64,000 nt of DNA from Erythrobacteraceae bacterium WH01K. Its GTDB lineage: Bacteria; Pseudomonadota; Alphaproteobacteria; Sphingomonadales; Sphingomonadaceae. The position numbers were made by a program, and so were the translations under genes. Below the pieces are notes generated by a model that did not search any database, was not told where the DNA came from, and saw only the letters and a program-made list of their open reading frames with translations. Shown piece after piece: positions 54,373 to 61,417 of this stretch. Location: assembly GCA_027941995.1 (NCBI GenBank), contig CP115966.1, positions 992,001-1,056,000 of the forward strand, given 5' to 3'. Numbering within the stretch: the first letter of the stretch is position 1; every line of letters begins with the position of its first letter.

Positions 54373-55785
54373 ATGGAACTTGCCGGCTACACGGCCGGGC
54401 AATGGCTCGTGCTGGTGCAGCACGAGTTGCTGCTGTTCACGGGTCTGATGTTCCTTGCCGGAGCGATCGACGAATGGGCGGTCGACTTCCTCTGGTTATG
54501 GAAAAAGGCGACGGGGAAACTCGACACGCCGCGACTTCCCCAAGGTTTCGAAGAATCGTCCGACCCAGATCGCGGTGCCGCAGTCTTCATTCCCGCCTGG
54601 GCGGAGGCAGACGTCATCGGCCTGACCATCCGGCACATGCTGGCTGTCTGGCCTCAGCCCTCGCTGAGAATTTACGTCGGTTGCTATCCCAACGATCCCG
54701 ATACGCTGACCGCGGCGTCGCAGGCCGCCGGGCGCGATCCGCGGGTGCGGCTCGTGCTGACGGAAGAGCCGGGCCCCAGCACGAAGGCTTCGTGTCTCAA
54801 CCGCCTGTACGGCGCGCTGCTGGATGACGAGAGGCGCGGCGCTGCCCCAGTGGCATGCGTCATCCTTCACGATGCCGAAGACATGGTGGACCGGGCCGCG
54901 CTTCCGCTGATCCAGGCTGCGATGGGCGGCGCGGATTTCGTGCAACTGCCCGTGCTTCCCGCGCCGCAACCCGTCTCCCGCTGGATCGGCAGTCATTATT
55001 GCGAGGAATTTGCCGAGGCACACGCCAAATCGATGCCCGTCCGTGATGCTCTCGGAGCGTCCATTCCCTCGGCAGGCGTGGGATGCGGGATCGACCGCAA
55101 ATGGCTTGGCCGACTGGCGGCGCGGCGCGGAAATAGCCTGCCGTTTGCGGCCGACAGCCTGACGGAGGACTACGAACTCGGTCTGACCCTGCACGAGATG
55201 GGGGCCGAATGCCGTTTCCTGCGCGTACGTTCGGCGAGCGGTCATCTCGTTGCCACGCGCGCCTGCTTTCCCGCCAAGCTCTCGGCCGCCGTCCGGCAGA
55301 AGAAGCGGTGGGTGAACGGTATCGCCCTGCATGGCTGGGACCGCACAGGCTGGGGACGTTCCCCGTCGGAAATCTGGATGCGCGTTCGGGATCGCCGGGG
55401 GCCGATGACCGCTTTCGTGACCGCGCTGGCATATCTCCTTCTGATTTTAGTAGCGGCAGGCCAGATAGCGACGTGGGCCGGTTACGGAGAGCCGCTGCAA
55501 CTGACCCCGGTGCTGCGATGGCTCCTGCTGGTAAACGCGGCGGCGCTTGCGTGGCGCGCGGTGTTCCGGTTCGCGTTTACCGCGCGCGAATACGGCGTGC
55601 TGGAAGGGGTGAGGGCGGTGGGCCGCATTCCTTTATCCAATATCATCGCGATCATGGCGGGCTGGCGAGCATGTTTTGCATACTGGAGCGCTCTTCGCGG
55701 CGCAGGGGTCGTATGGGACAAGACGGACCATGCCGGGCACCCCAGCATGGATGACGAAGGCCGCTTCGCACGAGGCGCAGCATGA
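54373..55785 (+). CDS. NfrB-like membrane glycosyltransferase without a c-di-GMP domain
   Basis: A 470-residue processive-type GT2 enzyme. One N-terminal membrane segment (residues 13-30), a cytosolic catalytic domain with HDAED (DxD equivalent, 166-170), TEDYELG (264-270) and QKKRWVNG (309-316), then three or four C-terminal helices. The order and motifs match NfrB (phage N4 adsorption protein B). E. coli NfrB has an extra C-terminal MshEN c-di-GMP domain; this protein ends near the WDKTDHAGHP site, before it. ATGA overlap with an outer-membrane-type gene supports a polymer made and exported by the pair. Confidence 0.82.
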   Translation: MELAGYTAGQWLVLVQHELLLFTGLMFLAGAIDEWAVDFLWLWKKATGKLDTPRLPQGFEESSDPDRGAAVFIPAWAEADVIGLTIRHMLAVWPQPSLRIYVGCYPNDPDTLTAASQAAGRDPRVRLVLTEEPGPSTKASCLNRLYGALLDDERRGAAPVACVILHDAEDMVDRAALPLIQAAMGGADFVQLPVLPAPQPVSRWIGSHYCEEFAEAHAKSMPVRDALGASIPSAGVGCGIDRKWLGRLAARRGNSLPFAADSLTEDYELGLTLHEMGAECRFLRVRSASGHLVATRACFPAKLSAAVRQKKRWVNGIALHGWDRTGWGRSPSEIWMRVRDRRGPMTAFVTALAYLLLILVAAGQIATWAGYGEPLQLTPVLRWLLLVNAAALAWRAVFRFAFTAREYGVLEGVRAVGRIPLSNIIAIMAGWRACFAYWSALRGAGVVWDKTDHAGHPSMDDEGRFARGAA

Positions 55786-56930
55786 GGACTGCAGCCTCGG
55801 CGCGCAGCGGTCGTCCATTGATGGCGCTGGCGGTCCTGCTGTGTTTGTGGGCTGCAGTCAGGGCGTCTCTCTGGCAGTCCCCGTTCCCGGTCTCCTTGCC
55901 GGACCTGCCTGTGCGCGGCCTGCACCTTCCGGACCTGATCGCAGCGAAATCCCCTGTTCCCACTTCCGCGAAAAAAATCGAAGTTTTTGCCGAAAGCGCC
56001 GCTGAGCATTCCGGCTTCGCGACCGCAAGAAACGTGTTCGGGTGTCGGCAAGCGCATGGATTGGCCGGTTCTGACACAGGCAACGTGGCCGAAGCGTATA
56101 GAGGCGGGCCAAACACCGCGTCGCTCGCGGCATCCGCGAACCATCAGATCCTGTTTGCAGCCGGACTCTCCCGAATACCTTCGACCACGGGCATGCTGGT
56201 GAGCGGGGGAGAGCCACGCGCGTGGATACCCGCCGCAGATCTTCGGTCGGCTGCAACGCGGAAGCGTTGGAGCCTGGACGGATGGGCCCTGTGGCGCGGA
56301 AATTCGGTGAGCGAAGCGACAATTGCCGGCCCGCGTCCCAGCTACGGCGCGAGCCAGGCGGGAGCGGTCCTGCGCTACAACGTGGCCCCTGTCAGCGACC
56401 ATGAACCCGCCGCTTTCCTTCGCGCGACTCGTGCGCTCGTCACCGGAGGCGAGACCGAATTGGCCGCCGGACTGAGTGCGAAGCCCGCCGCGCGATTGCC
56501 CTTGAGGGCCCATGCCGAAATCCGCACGACAGTTCGCGCAGGAAGCACGGAAATCCGCCCCGCGGTCTTCCTGACTACGCAGATTGCGCCCATCAGGTTG
56601 CCGGGGAAGACGAAGGCCACGCTCTATGCCCAGGGTGGGTATGTCGGAGGCGACTTCGCAACGCCGTTCGCCGATGGACAGGCAAGGGTCGACCGTTCGG
56701 TCGCTCGTTTAGACCTGGGGAAGGTCGGCGCCGGCGAAGTGAGGATCGGTGCAGGCGCATGGGGAGGCGCCCAGAAGGGGGCGGCGCGGCTCGACGTCGG
56801 TCCTTCCGCGACGATAACGCTCGATAGCGCTCCTGTCCCTGCCAGCCTTTCGCTGGACTACAGGGTACGGGTGGCAGGGGATGCAGAGCCGGATTCAGGT
56901 CTCGCGGTCACGCTTGCGACCAGCTTCTGA
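55782..56930 (+). CDS. Putative NfrA-like outer-membrane partner
   Basis: A 382-residue protein with an N-terminal hydrophobic segment (LMALAVLLCLWAAVRASLW) and a C-terminal half of beta strands ending in Phe (LAVTLATSF), as in outer-membrane barrels. Blocks such as YGASQAGAVLRYNVAP and ATLYAQGGYVGGDFATPFADGQARVDRSV recall the C-terminal domain of NfrA. E. coli NfrA is near 1000 residues with TPR repeats; here those are absent. It is coupled to the NfrB-like gene by ATGA. The NfrA link is inferred from motif style and gene order. Confidence 0.6.
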   Translation: MRTAASARSGRPLMALAVLLCLWAAVRASLWQSPFPVSLPDLPVRGLHLPDLIAAKSPVPTSAKKIEVFAESAAEHSGFATARNVFGCRQAHGLAGSDTGNVAEAYRGGPNTASLAASANHQILFAAGLSRIPSTTGMLVSGGEPRAWIPAADLRSAATRKRWSLDGWALWRGNSVSEATIAGPRPSYGASQAGAVLRYNVAPVSDHEPAAFLRATRALVTGGETELAAGLSAKPAARLPLRAHAEIRTTVRAGSTEIRPAVFLTTQIAPIRLPGKTKATLYAQGGYVGGDFATPFADGQARVDRSVARLDLGKVGAGEVRIGAGAWGGAQKGAARLDVGPSATITLDSAPVPASLSLDYRVRVAGDAEPDSGLAVTLATSF

Positions 56931-57031
56931 CCGTCGGTTGGTCGGGCAGGAATGCTGAACGAATTACCCGGATACGAAGGCGTGAACGCTTCCCACCGCA
57001 TCGTGGCTAAGCTAGTCACGTCGCTGAGCTC

Positions 57032-57946
57032 ATGGATGTCTACCTCCCTATCGCCAATCTCTCGGTCGACGGCATTGTCATCGTCGCGCTTGGCGCGCTG
57101 ACGGGAATATTGTCGGGCCTGTTCGGTGTCGGCGGAGGCTTCCTGACGACGCCGCTGCTGATCTTCTATGGCATTCCGCCAACGGTCGCCGCGGCCTCCG
57201 CAGCCACGCAGGTCACCGGCGCCAGCGTTTCGGGTGTTCTTGCCCATGCGCGGCATGACGGGGTGGACTACCGGATGGGCGCGGTCCTTGTCGGGGGCGG
57301 TATCCTGGGCGCGGTCTTCGGCGCGCTCCTGTTCCGCTTCTTCCAGTCGGTCGGGCAGATCGATGTCGTCATCAACGTGCTCTACGTCCTCATGCTCGGC
57401 ACGATCGGCGGGCTGATGCTGCGGGAATCGCTCGAATCGATCGTCGCCAGAAGGCAGGGGCAGAAGCCTGTCGCCCGCCGCCGCCGCCATCACCCGCTGG
57501 TCGCAGCCTTGCCCTATCGCTGGCGGTTCTATCGCTCGGGCCTGTATATCTCGCCGCTCGCACCGCTCATCCTCGGGACGCTGATCGGCATCCTGACAAT
57601 GCTGATGGGTGTGGGCGGCGGTTTCATGCTGGTCCCTGCCATGCTCTATATTCTGGGGATGAGCGGGCAGGTCGTGGTTGGCACCAGCCTCTACAACATC
57701 CTGTTCGTTACCATCGCCACCACCATGATCCACGCGCTGACGACCAAGGCGGTCGATCTGGTGCTGGCCGCATTACTGCTGCTGGGATCGGTGCTGGGCG
57801 CGCAGTTCGGGACGCGCATCGCCTTTCGCCTGAAACCGGACTTGTTGCGCGTCGTCCTGTCGACCATCGTGCTGCTCGTTGCGCTGCGAATGCTCTACGG
57901 GCTGGGAGTGCAGCCGGACGAGATCTATTCCGTGGTGCCGCTGTGA
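57032..57946 (+). CDS. TauE/SafE-family sulfite/organic anion permease
   Basis: A 304-residue inner-membrane protein of eight to nine helices. Its two repeats each begin with a Gly-rich motif: GLFGVGGGFLTTPLLIFYGIPP and MLMGVGGGFMLVPAMLYIL, the TauE/SafE signature. These proteins export sulfite, sulfoacetate or related anions. It overlaps the TIGR02186 gene, a pairing conserved in alphaproteobacteria. A cytosolic Arg/His-rich loop lies near residues 140-155. Confidence 0.88.
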   Translation: MDVYLPIANLSVDGIVIVALGALTGILSGLFGVGGGFLTTPLLIFYGIPPTVAAASAATQVTGASVSGVLAHARHDGVDYRMGAVLVGGGILGAVFGALLFRFFQSVGQIDVVINVLYVLMLGTIGGLMLRESLESIVARRQGQKPVARRRRHHPLVAALPYRWRFYRSGLYISPLAPLILGTLIGILTMLMGVGGGFMLVPAMLYILGMSGQVVVGTSLYNILFVTIATTMIHALTTKAVDLVLAALLLLGSVLGAQFGTRIAFRLKPDLLRVVLSTIVLLVALRMLYGLGVQPDEIYSVVPL

Positions 57947-58710
57947 TGCGCCTGCTGGCGATCATACTCGCGGTTCTCGCATTCGCCGCCCCTGCCTCGG
58001 CGCAGCGCGACCCGATCCTGGTCCCCGAAGTGTCGCAGGACGAGGTGCAGGTGCGGCAGGGGTTCACCGGGACCGAATTGCTGCTGTTCGGCGCGGTGCT
58101 CGACCCATCCGGCATGCGTGCGGCACGAGATTACGATATCGTGGTCGTCCTGAAGGGGCCGTCCTTCCCCATCCGGGTGCGCGAGAAAGAGCAGATCGGC
58201 GGTATCTGGATCAATGCGGAGGACACCGCATTCCGCTCCGCACCGAGCTACTTTGCAGTGGCATCCTCGTCGTCCATCGGTTCCATCGTGGACGAGCGGA
58301 CGGCCGCAATCTTCGAATTCGGAACGGATTTCATCCAGCTTTCGCCCACCGGCGTCATCGACCCGGCAGAACAGATGCGTTTCCGCGACGGGCTGGTCGA
58401 CCTGCGAACGCGGCAGGGCCTGTTCAGCCAGGACAGCGGCGGCGTCGAGATGCGCGAGGGCGTGCTTTACCAAGCGCGGATCGACCTGCCCTCGAGCGTG
58501 CAGACAGGCATCTATACCGCGGAAACCTTCGCAGTGACCGACGGCCGCGTCGTTGCCTCGGCGGTCGCCCGGGTAGAGGTTCGCAAGGTCGGCTTCGAGC
58601 GGCTGGTCGAGACCTTCTCCCAGGCGCAACCTTTCTTCTACGGCCTGTTGGCCATATTCCTGTCGGTCGGTATGGGCTGGCTGGCCGGGCGACTGTTCTC
58701 GAACAGCTAG
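57946..58710 (+). CDS. TIGR02186 family protein
   Basis: A 254-residue exported protein with signal peptide (LLAIILAVLAFAAPASA), a beta-rich periplasmic domain (LVPEVSQDEVQVRQGFTGTELLLFGAV) and one C-terminal membrane helix (FFYGLLAIFLSVGMGWLAG). This layout and the overlap with a TauE-type permease fit TIGR02186. It is probably an accessory subunit of the permease facing the periplasm; function unproven. ATG at 57946 (TGATG overlap) is preferred over GTG at 57943. Confidence 0.82.
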   Translation: MRLLAIILAVLAFAAPASAQRDPILVPEVSQDEVQVRQGFTGTELLLFGAVLDPSGMRAARDYDIVVVLKGPSFPIRVREKEQIGGIWINAEDTAFRSAPSYFAVASSSSIGSIVDERTAAIFEFGTDFIQLSPTGVIDPAEQMRFRDGLVDLRTRQGLFSQDSGGVEMREGVLYQARIDLPSSVQTGIYTAETFAVTDGRVVASAVARVEVRKVGFERLVETFSQAQPFFYGLLAIFLSVGMGWLAGRLFSNS

Positions 58711-58726
58711 GGCCGGTTTGCCTTCG

Positions 58727-58742
58727 TTGACGCGATCTTAAC
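58727..58742 (+). promoter_or_regulatory. CtrA-like box upstream of the HerA-like gene
   Basis: TTGA-N7-TTAAC, one mismatch from the CtrA consensus TTAA-N7-TTAAC with exact spacing, ending 45 bases before the start codon at 58788. Confidence 0.4.
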
Positions 58743-58787
58743 CCTGAACGTCATAGCTCGTCCTGCACATTACTACGGGGCGCAAAG

Positions 58788-60470
58788 ATGACGGACTTGG
58801 CCAGACACGAATTCGCAAGCGACGATACGGCCGCACATTCTGGCAAAGAGGCTGCACCTTCTCCCGGCAATGCGATGCAGCCGATCGGTGTCGTCCTGGA
58901 AATTGCCGGGTCCGGCTCGCAGATCGCGCTCGATCTCCAGCGGCTCAACGAATGCATGGCGGACGACGATCCGTCCATCGCGCTGGCCGGACAGGTCGGC
59001 AGCCAGATCAAGATCCGCGTCGGTAACAGCTGGCTGCTGGCCAGCGTCCGCAACCAGCGACAGGACCGGCGACAGGGCGGCGGCGTCCTCGCAAACATCG
59101 ATTTCCTGGGCGAAGGGCTGGAGGAGAAGCTGACCGGCCGCATCCATTCGTTCCGGCGCGGCGTCACGCGGTATCCCGTTCCGGGCGCGCTGATCTATCC
59201 CGCGACGACCGCCGATCTTCGCCAGATCTATGCCAGCGATGGCCGTTCCAACATCCAGATCGGTACGGTCTATCCGACCAAGGATATTCGCGCGGGCATC
59301 TATATCGACGCCATGCTGGGCAAGCACTTCGCCCTGCTCGGGTCGACCGGTACCGGCAAGTCGACCAGTGCCGCGCTGATCCTGCACCGCATCTGCGAAG
59401 CCGCGCCGCAAGGTCATGTCCTGATGATCGACCCGCACGGCGAATATTCGGCGGCGTTCAAGAATACGGGCGTCATCCTCGACGTGTCGAACCTGCAGAT
59501 GCCGTACTGGCTGCTGAATTTCGAGGAACACTGCGAAGTGCTCCTGACAAGCCAGGGCAACGAACGACAGGTCGATGCCGACATCCTGGCGAAATGCCTG
59601 CTGAAGGCGCGGTACAAGAACCGCCTGGCCGAACAGATGGGCAAGATCACCGTCGATTCGCCGATCCCCTACCTCCTGTCCGATCTCTCAGCGGCCATCG
59701 CGGACGAAATGGGCAAGCTGGACAAGGCCACCGACACCGCGCCGTTCATGCGCCTGCGGACCAAGCTGGACGAACTCAAAAGCGATCCGCGTTACCAGTT
59801 CATGTTCTCCGGCATGTTGGTCGGCGACACGATGGCCGAATTCATCTCCAAGATTTTCCGCATGCCCGGCGATGGCAAGCCGATCGCGATCATCGACGTC
59901 TCGGGCGTTCCGTCCGACATCACCTCGACCGTGGTCGCGGTGCTCAGCCGGCTGGTGTTCGATTTCGCCATCTGGGGCCGCGAGGAACAGACCCGGCCTA
60001 TCCTGCTGGTTTGCGAGGAAGCCCATCGCTACGTGCCGAACGAGGCCAATGCCGATGGTTCCAGTGTCGGCAACATCCTGTCGCGCATCGCGAAAGAGGG
60101 CCGGAAATACGGAATCTCGCTGGGCCTCATTACCCAGCGTCCCTCCGACCTTGCCGAAGGGGTCCTGTCGCAGTGCGGCACGATCATCTCGATGCGTCTG
60201 AACAACGACCGGGACCAGGCCTTCGTGAAAGCCGCCATGCCGGAAGGTGCGCGTGGTTTCCTCGACTCCATTCCGGCGCTCCGCAACCGCGAATGCATTA
60301 TCTGCGGTGAAGGCGTCGCGATCCCGATCCGCGTGGCTTTCGACAATCTGGAAGAGTCCAAGCGACCCGCTTCGGAAGATCCCAGCTTCGTCGAGCTCTG
60401 GCGCGACCGGGGCGAGGGCGAAGAGGCTGTGCGCCGCGTCGTCAATCGCTGGCGTTCGCAGGGAAGCTGA
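58788..60470 (+). CDS. HerA/DUF87-type ATP-binding protein
   Basis: A 560-residue hexameric FtsK/HerA-like ATPase. An N-terminal HAS-barrel-like domain (about residues 30-130) precedes the ATPase with Walker A GSTGTGKS (185-192), MIDPHGEYSAAF, Walker B LLVCEEAHRYVP, and a late KEGRKYGISLGLITQRPSDL sensor block. Archaeal and some bacterial HerA proteins work with the nuclease NurA or with SIR2 in defence, but neither gene is next to it here. A CtrA-like box upstream hints at cell-cycle expression. A DNA-translocating role is inferred. Confidence 0.88.
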   Translation: MTDLARHEFASDDTAAHSGKEAAPSPGNAMQPIGVVLEIAGSGSQIALDLQRLNECMADDDPSIALAGQVGSQIKIRVGNSWLLASVRNQRQDRRQGGGVLANIDFLGEGLEEKLTGRIHSFRRGVTRYPVPGALIYPATTADLRQIYASDGRSNIQIGTVYPTKDIRAGIYIDAMLGKHFALLGSTGTGKSTSAALILHRICEAAPQGHVLMIDPHGEYSAAFKNTGVILDVSNLQMPYWLLNFEEHCEVLLTSQGNERQVDADILAKCLLKARYKNRLAEQMGKITVDSPIPYLLSDLSAAIADEMGKLDKATDTAPFMRLRTKLDELKSDPRYQFMFSGMLVGDTMAEFISKIFRMPGDGKPIAIIDVSGVPSDITSTVVAVLSRLVFDFAIWGREEQTRPILLVCEEAHRYVPNEANADGSSVGNILSRIAKEGRKYGISLGLITQRPSDLAEGVLSQCGTIISMRLNNDRDQAFVKAAMPEGARGFLDSIPALRNRECIICGEGVAIPIRVAFDNLEESKRPASEDPSFVELWRDRGEGEEAVRRVVNRWRSQGS

Positions 60471-60491
60471 CCTTGTCGTGACCCTGCGGAC

Positions 60492-60509
60492 GGGGCACGT
60501 CTGTGCCCC
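60492..60509 (+). terminator. Perfect hairpin after the HerA-like gene
   Basis: GGGGCAC-GTCT-GTGCCCC is a perfect 7-bp stem with a four-base loop 21 bases after the stop. No T run follows, so termination may be factor-aided. Confidence 0.4.
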
Positions 60510-60647
60510 TGGCTTCCTCGCTCATGCGCCCTGACGGGCACAGCTCTGTGGACGCGCGGTCGCGCTTTCGAGCCCTTGCTGCCTCGAATAATTCCAGGCC
60601 ATCGGACCAACGCTCTGTTTCGGCGTGCGATCAGCGCACCGCGAGGG

Positions 60648-60669
60648 CGAACCGACGGAGGTCGGTTCG
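60648..60669 (-). terminator. Perfect hairpin after queE
   Basis: CGAACCGAC-GGAG-GTCGGTTCG is a perfect 9-bp stem with a four-base loop, 9 bases beyond the queE stop. It lacks a T run on the - strand, so termination is likely but not certain. The rest of the 208-base convergent gap shows no gene. Confidence 0.45.
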
Positions 60670-60678
60670 ACAAATAAA

Positions 60679-61416
60679 CTACGTGCCGCGCGTGTCGCCG
60701 AACAGGTGGATGTGCAGTCGATCACTCAGCCTGTATCCGTGCTTCAGGCATAGCGGCACGAGCCATTCTTCCCGCTCTCGCAAGGTGCGGCTGTCCGTGC
60801 CTTCCGGCATCAGGAAGATGCGTCCCGGCGGAATGGCATGGGCACGCTGGAGGGCTGCCACCTCGTCCAGGTCGTCCGGCTGCGCGATCACGAACTTGAA
60901 GAAAGCGCGCGGGTCCAGCGCATAGGCATCCAGCCGTTCGGCAATCAGGGCAAGTTCAGCCGGGTTGCCGGAATGGGCGAGCTTGGGGCTGACATTGTAC
61001 TGGTCGATATGGATGTCGAGCCGGGCAGGGGCGGCAATCGTGCCGTTCGTCTCGATCTCGAACGTCATGTCCGACAGCGCTTCGGCCAGCCCGGCCAGTG
61101 CCGGGGCCTGCAGCAACGGTTCGCCGCCGGTTACGACCAGCCGTTTCTGACCGAGTGCCATGATCCGTTCGGCCACGTCTGCGATGGCAAGCGTCCGCTG
61201 GTTGGCCCTCCGGTCGAACACCCTGCCATCGCGATGCGGCCTCTCGTCGCCTTCGAAATGCCAAGTATAGGCCGTGTCGCACCATTTGCAGGCGAGATTG
61301 CAGCGCGACAGGCGCATGAACGCGACAGGCATGCCTGCACTGGGCCCTTCGCCCTGCACGCTGGCGAAGATTTCCGGCCCGCCATCATCGTCAGTGGCAA
61401 GGACTAGCTGCGGCAT
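60679..61416 (-). CDS. queE: 7-carboxy-7-deazaguanine synthase
   Basis: A 245-residue radical SAM enzyme of the queuosine pathway, converting 6-carboxy-tetrahydropterin to CDG. The N-terminal block IFASVQGEGPSAGMPVAFMRL and the cluster motif CNLACKWCDTAYTW (CxxxCxxC) are typical. VVTGGEPLLQ and the strand EIETNGT follow. It starts two bases after the valS stop, so it is the downstream gene of valS. Other queuosine genes are not in the window. Confidence 0.94.
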   Translation of the reverse strand: MPQLVLATDDDGGPEIFASVQGEGPSAGMPVAFMRLSRCNLACKWCDTAYTWHFEGDERPHRDGRVFDRRANQRTLAIADVAERIMALGQKRLVVTGGEPLLQAPALAGLAEALSDMTFEIETNGTIAAPARLDIHIDQYNVSPKLAHSGNPAELALIAERLDAYALDPRAFFKFVIAQPDDLDEVAALQRAHAIPPGRIFLMPEGTDSRTLREREEWLVPLCLKHGYRLSDRLHIHLFGDTRGT

Positions 61417-61417
61417 C

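Noticed and set aside
60522-60725. A 67-codon - strand frame between the HerA-like gene and queE
   Set aside because: It overlaps the queE end and two strong hairpins, is Arg/Ser-rich like shadow frames, and lacks a ribosome site.
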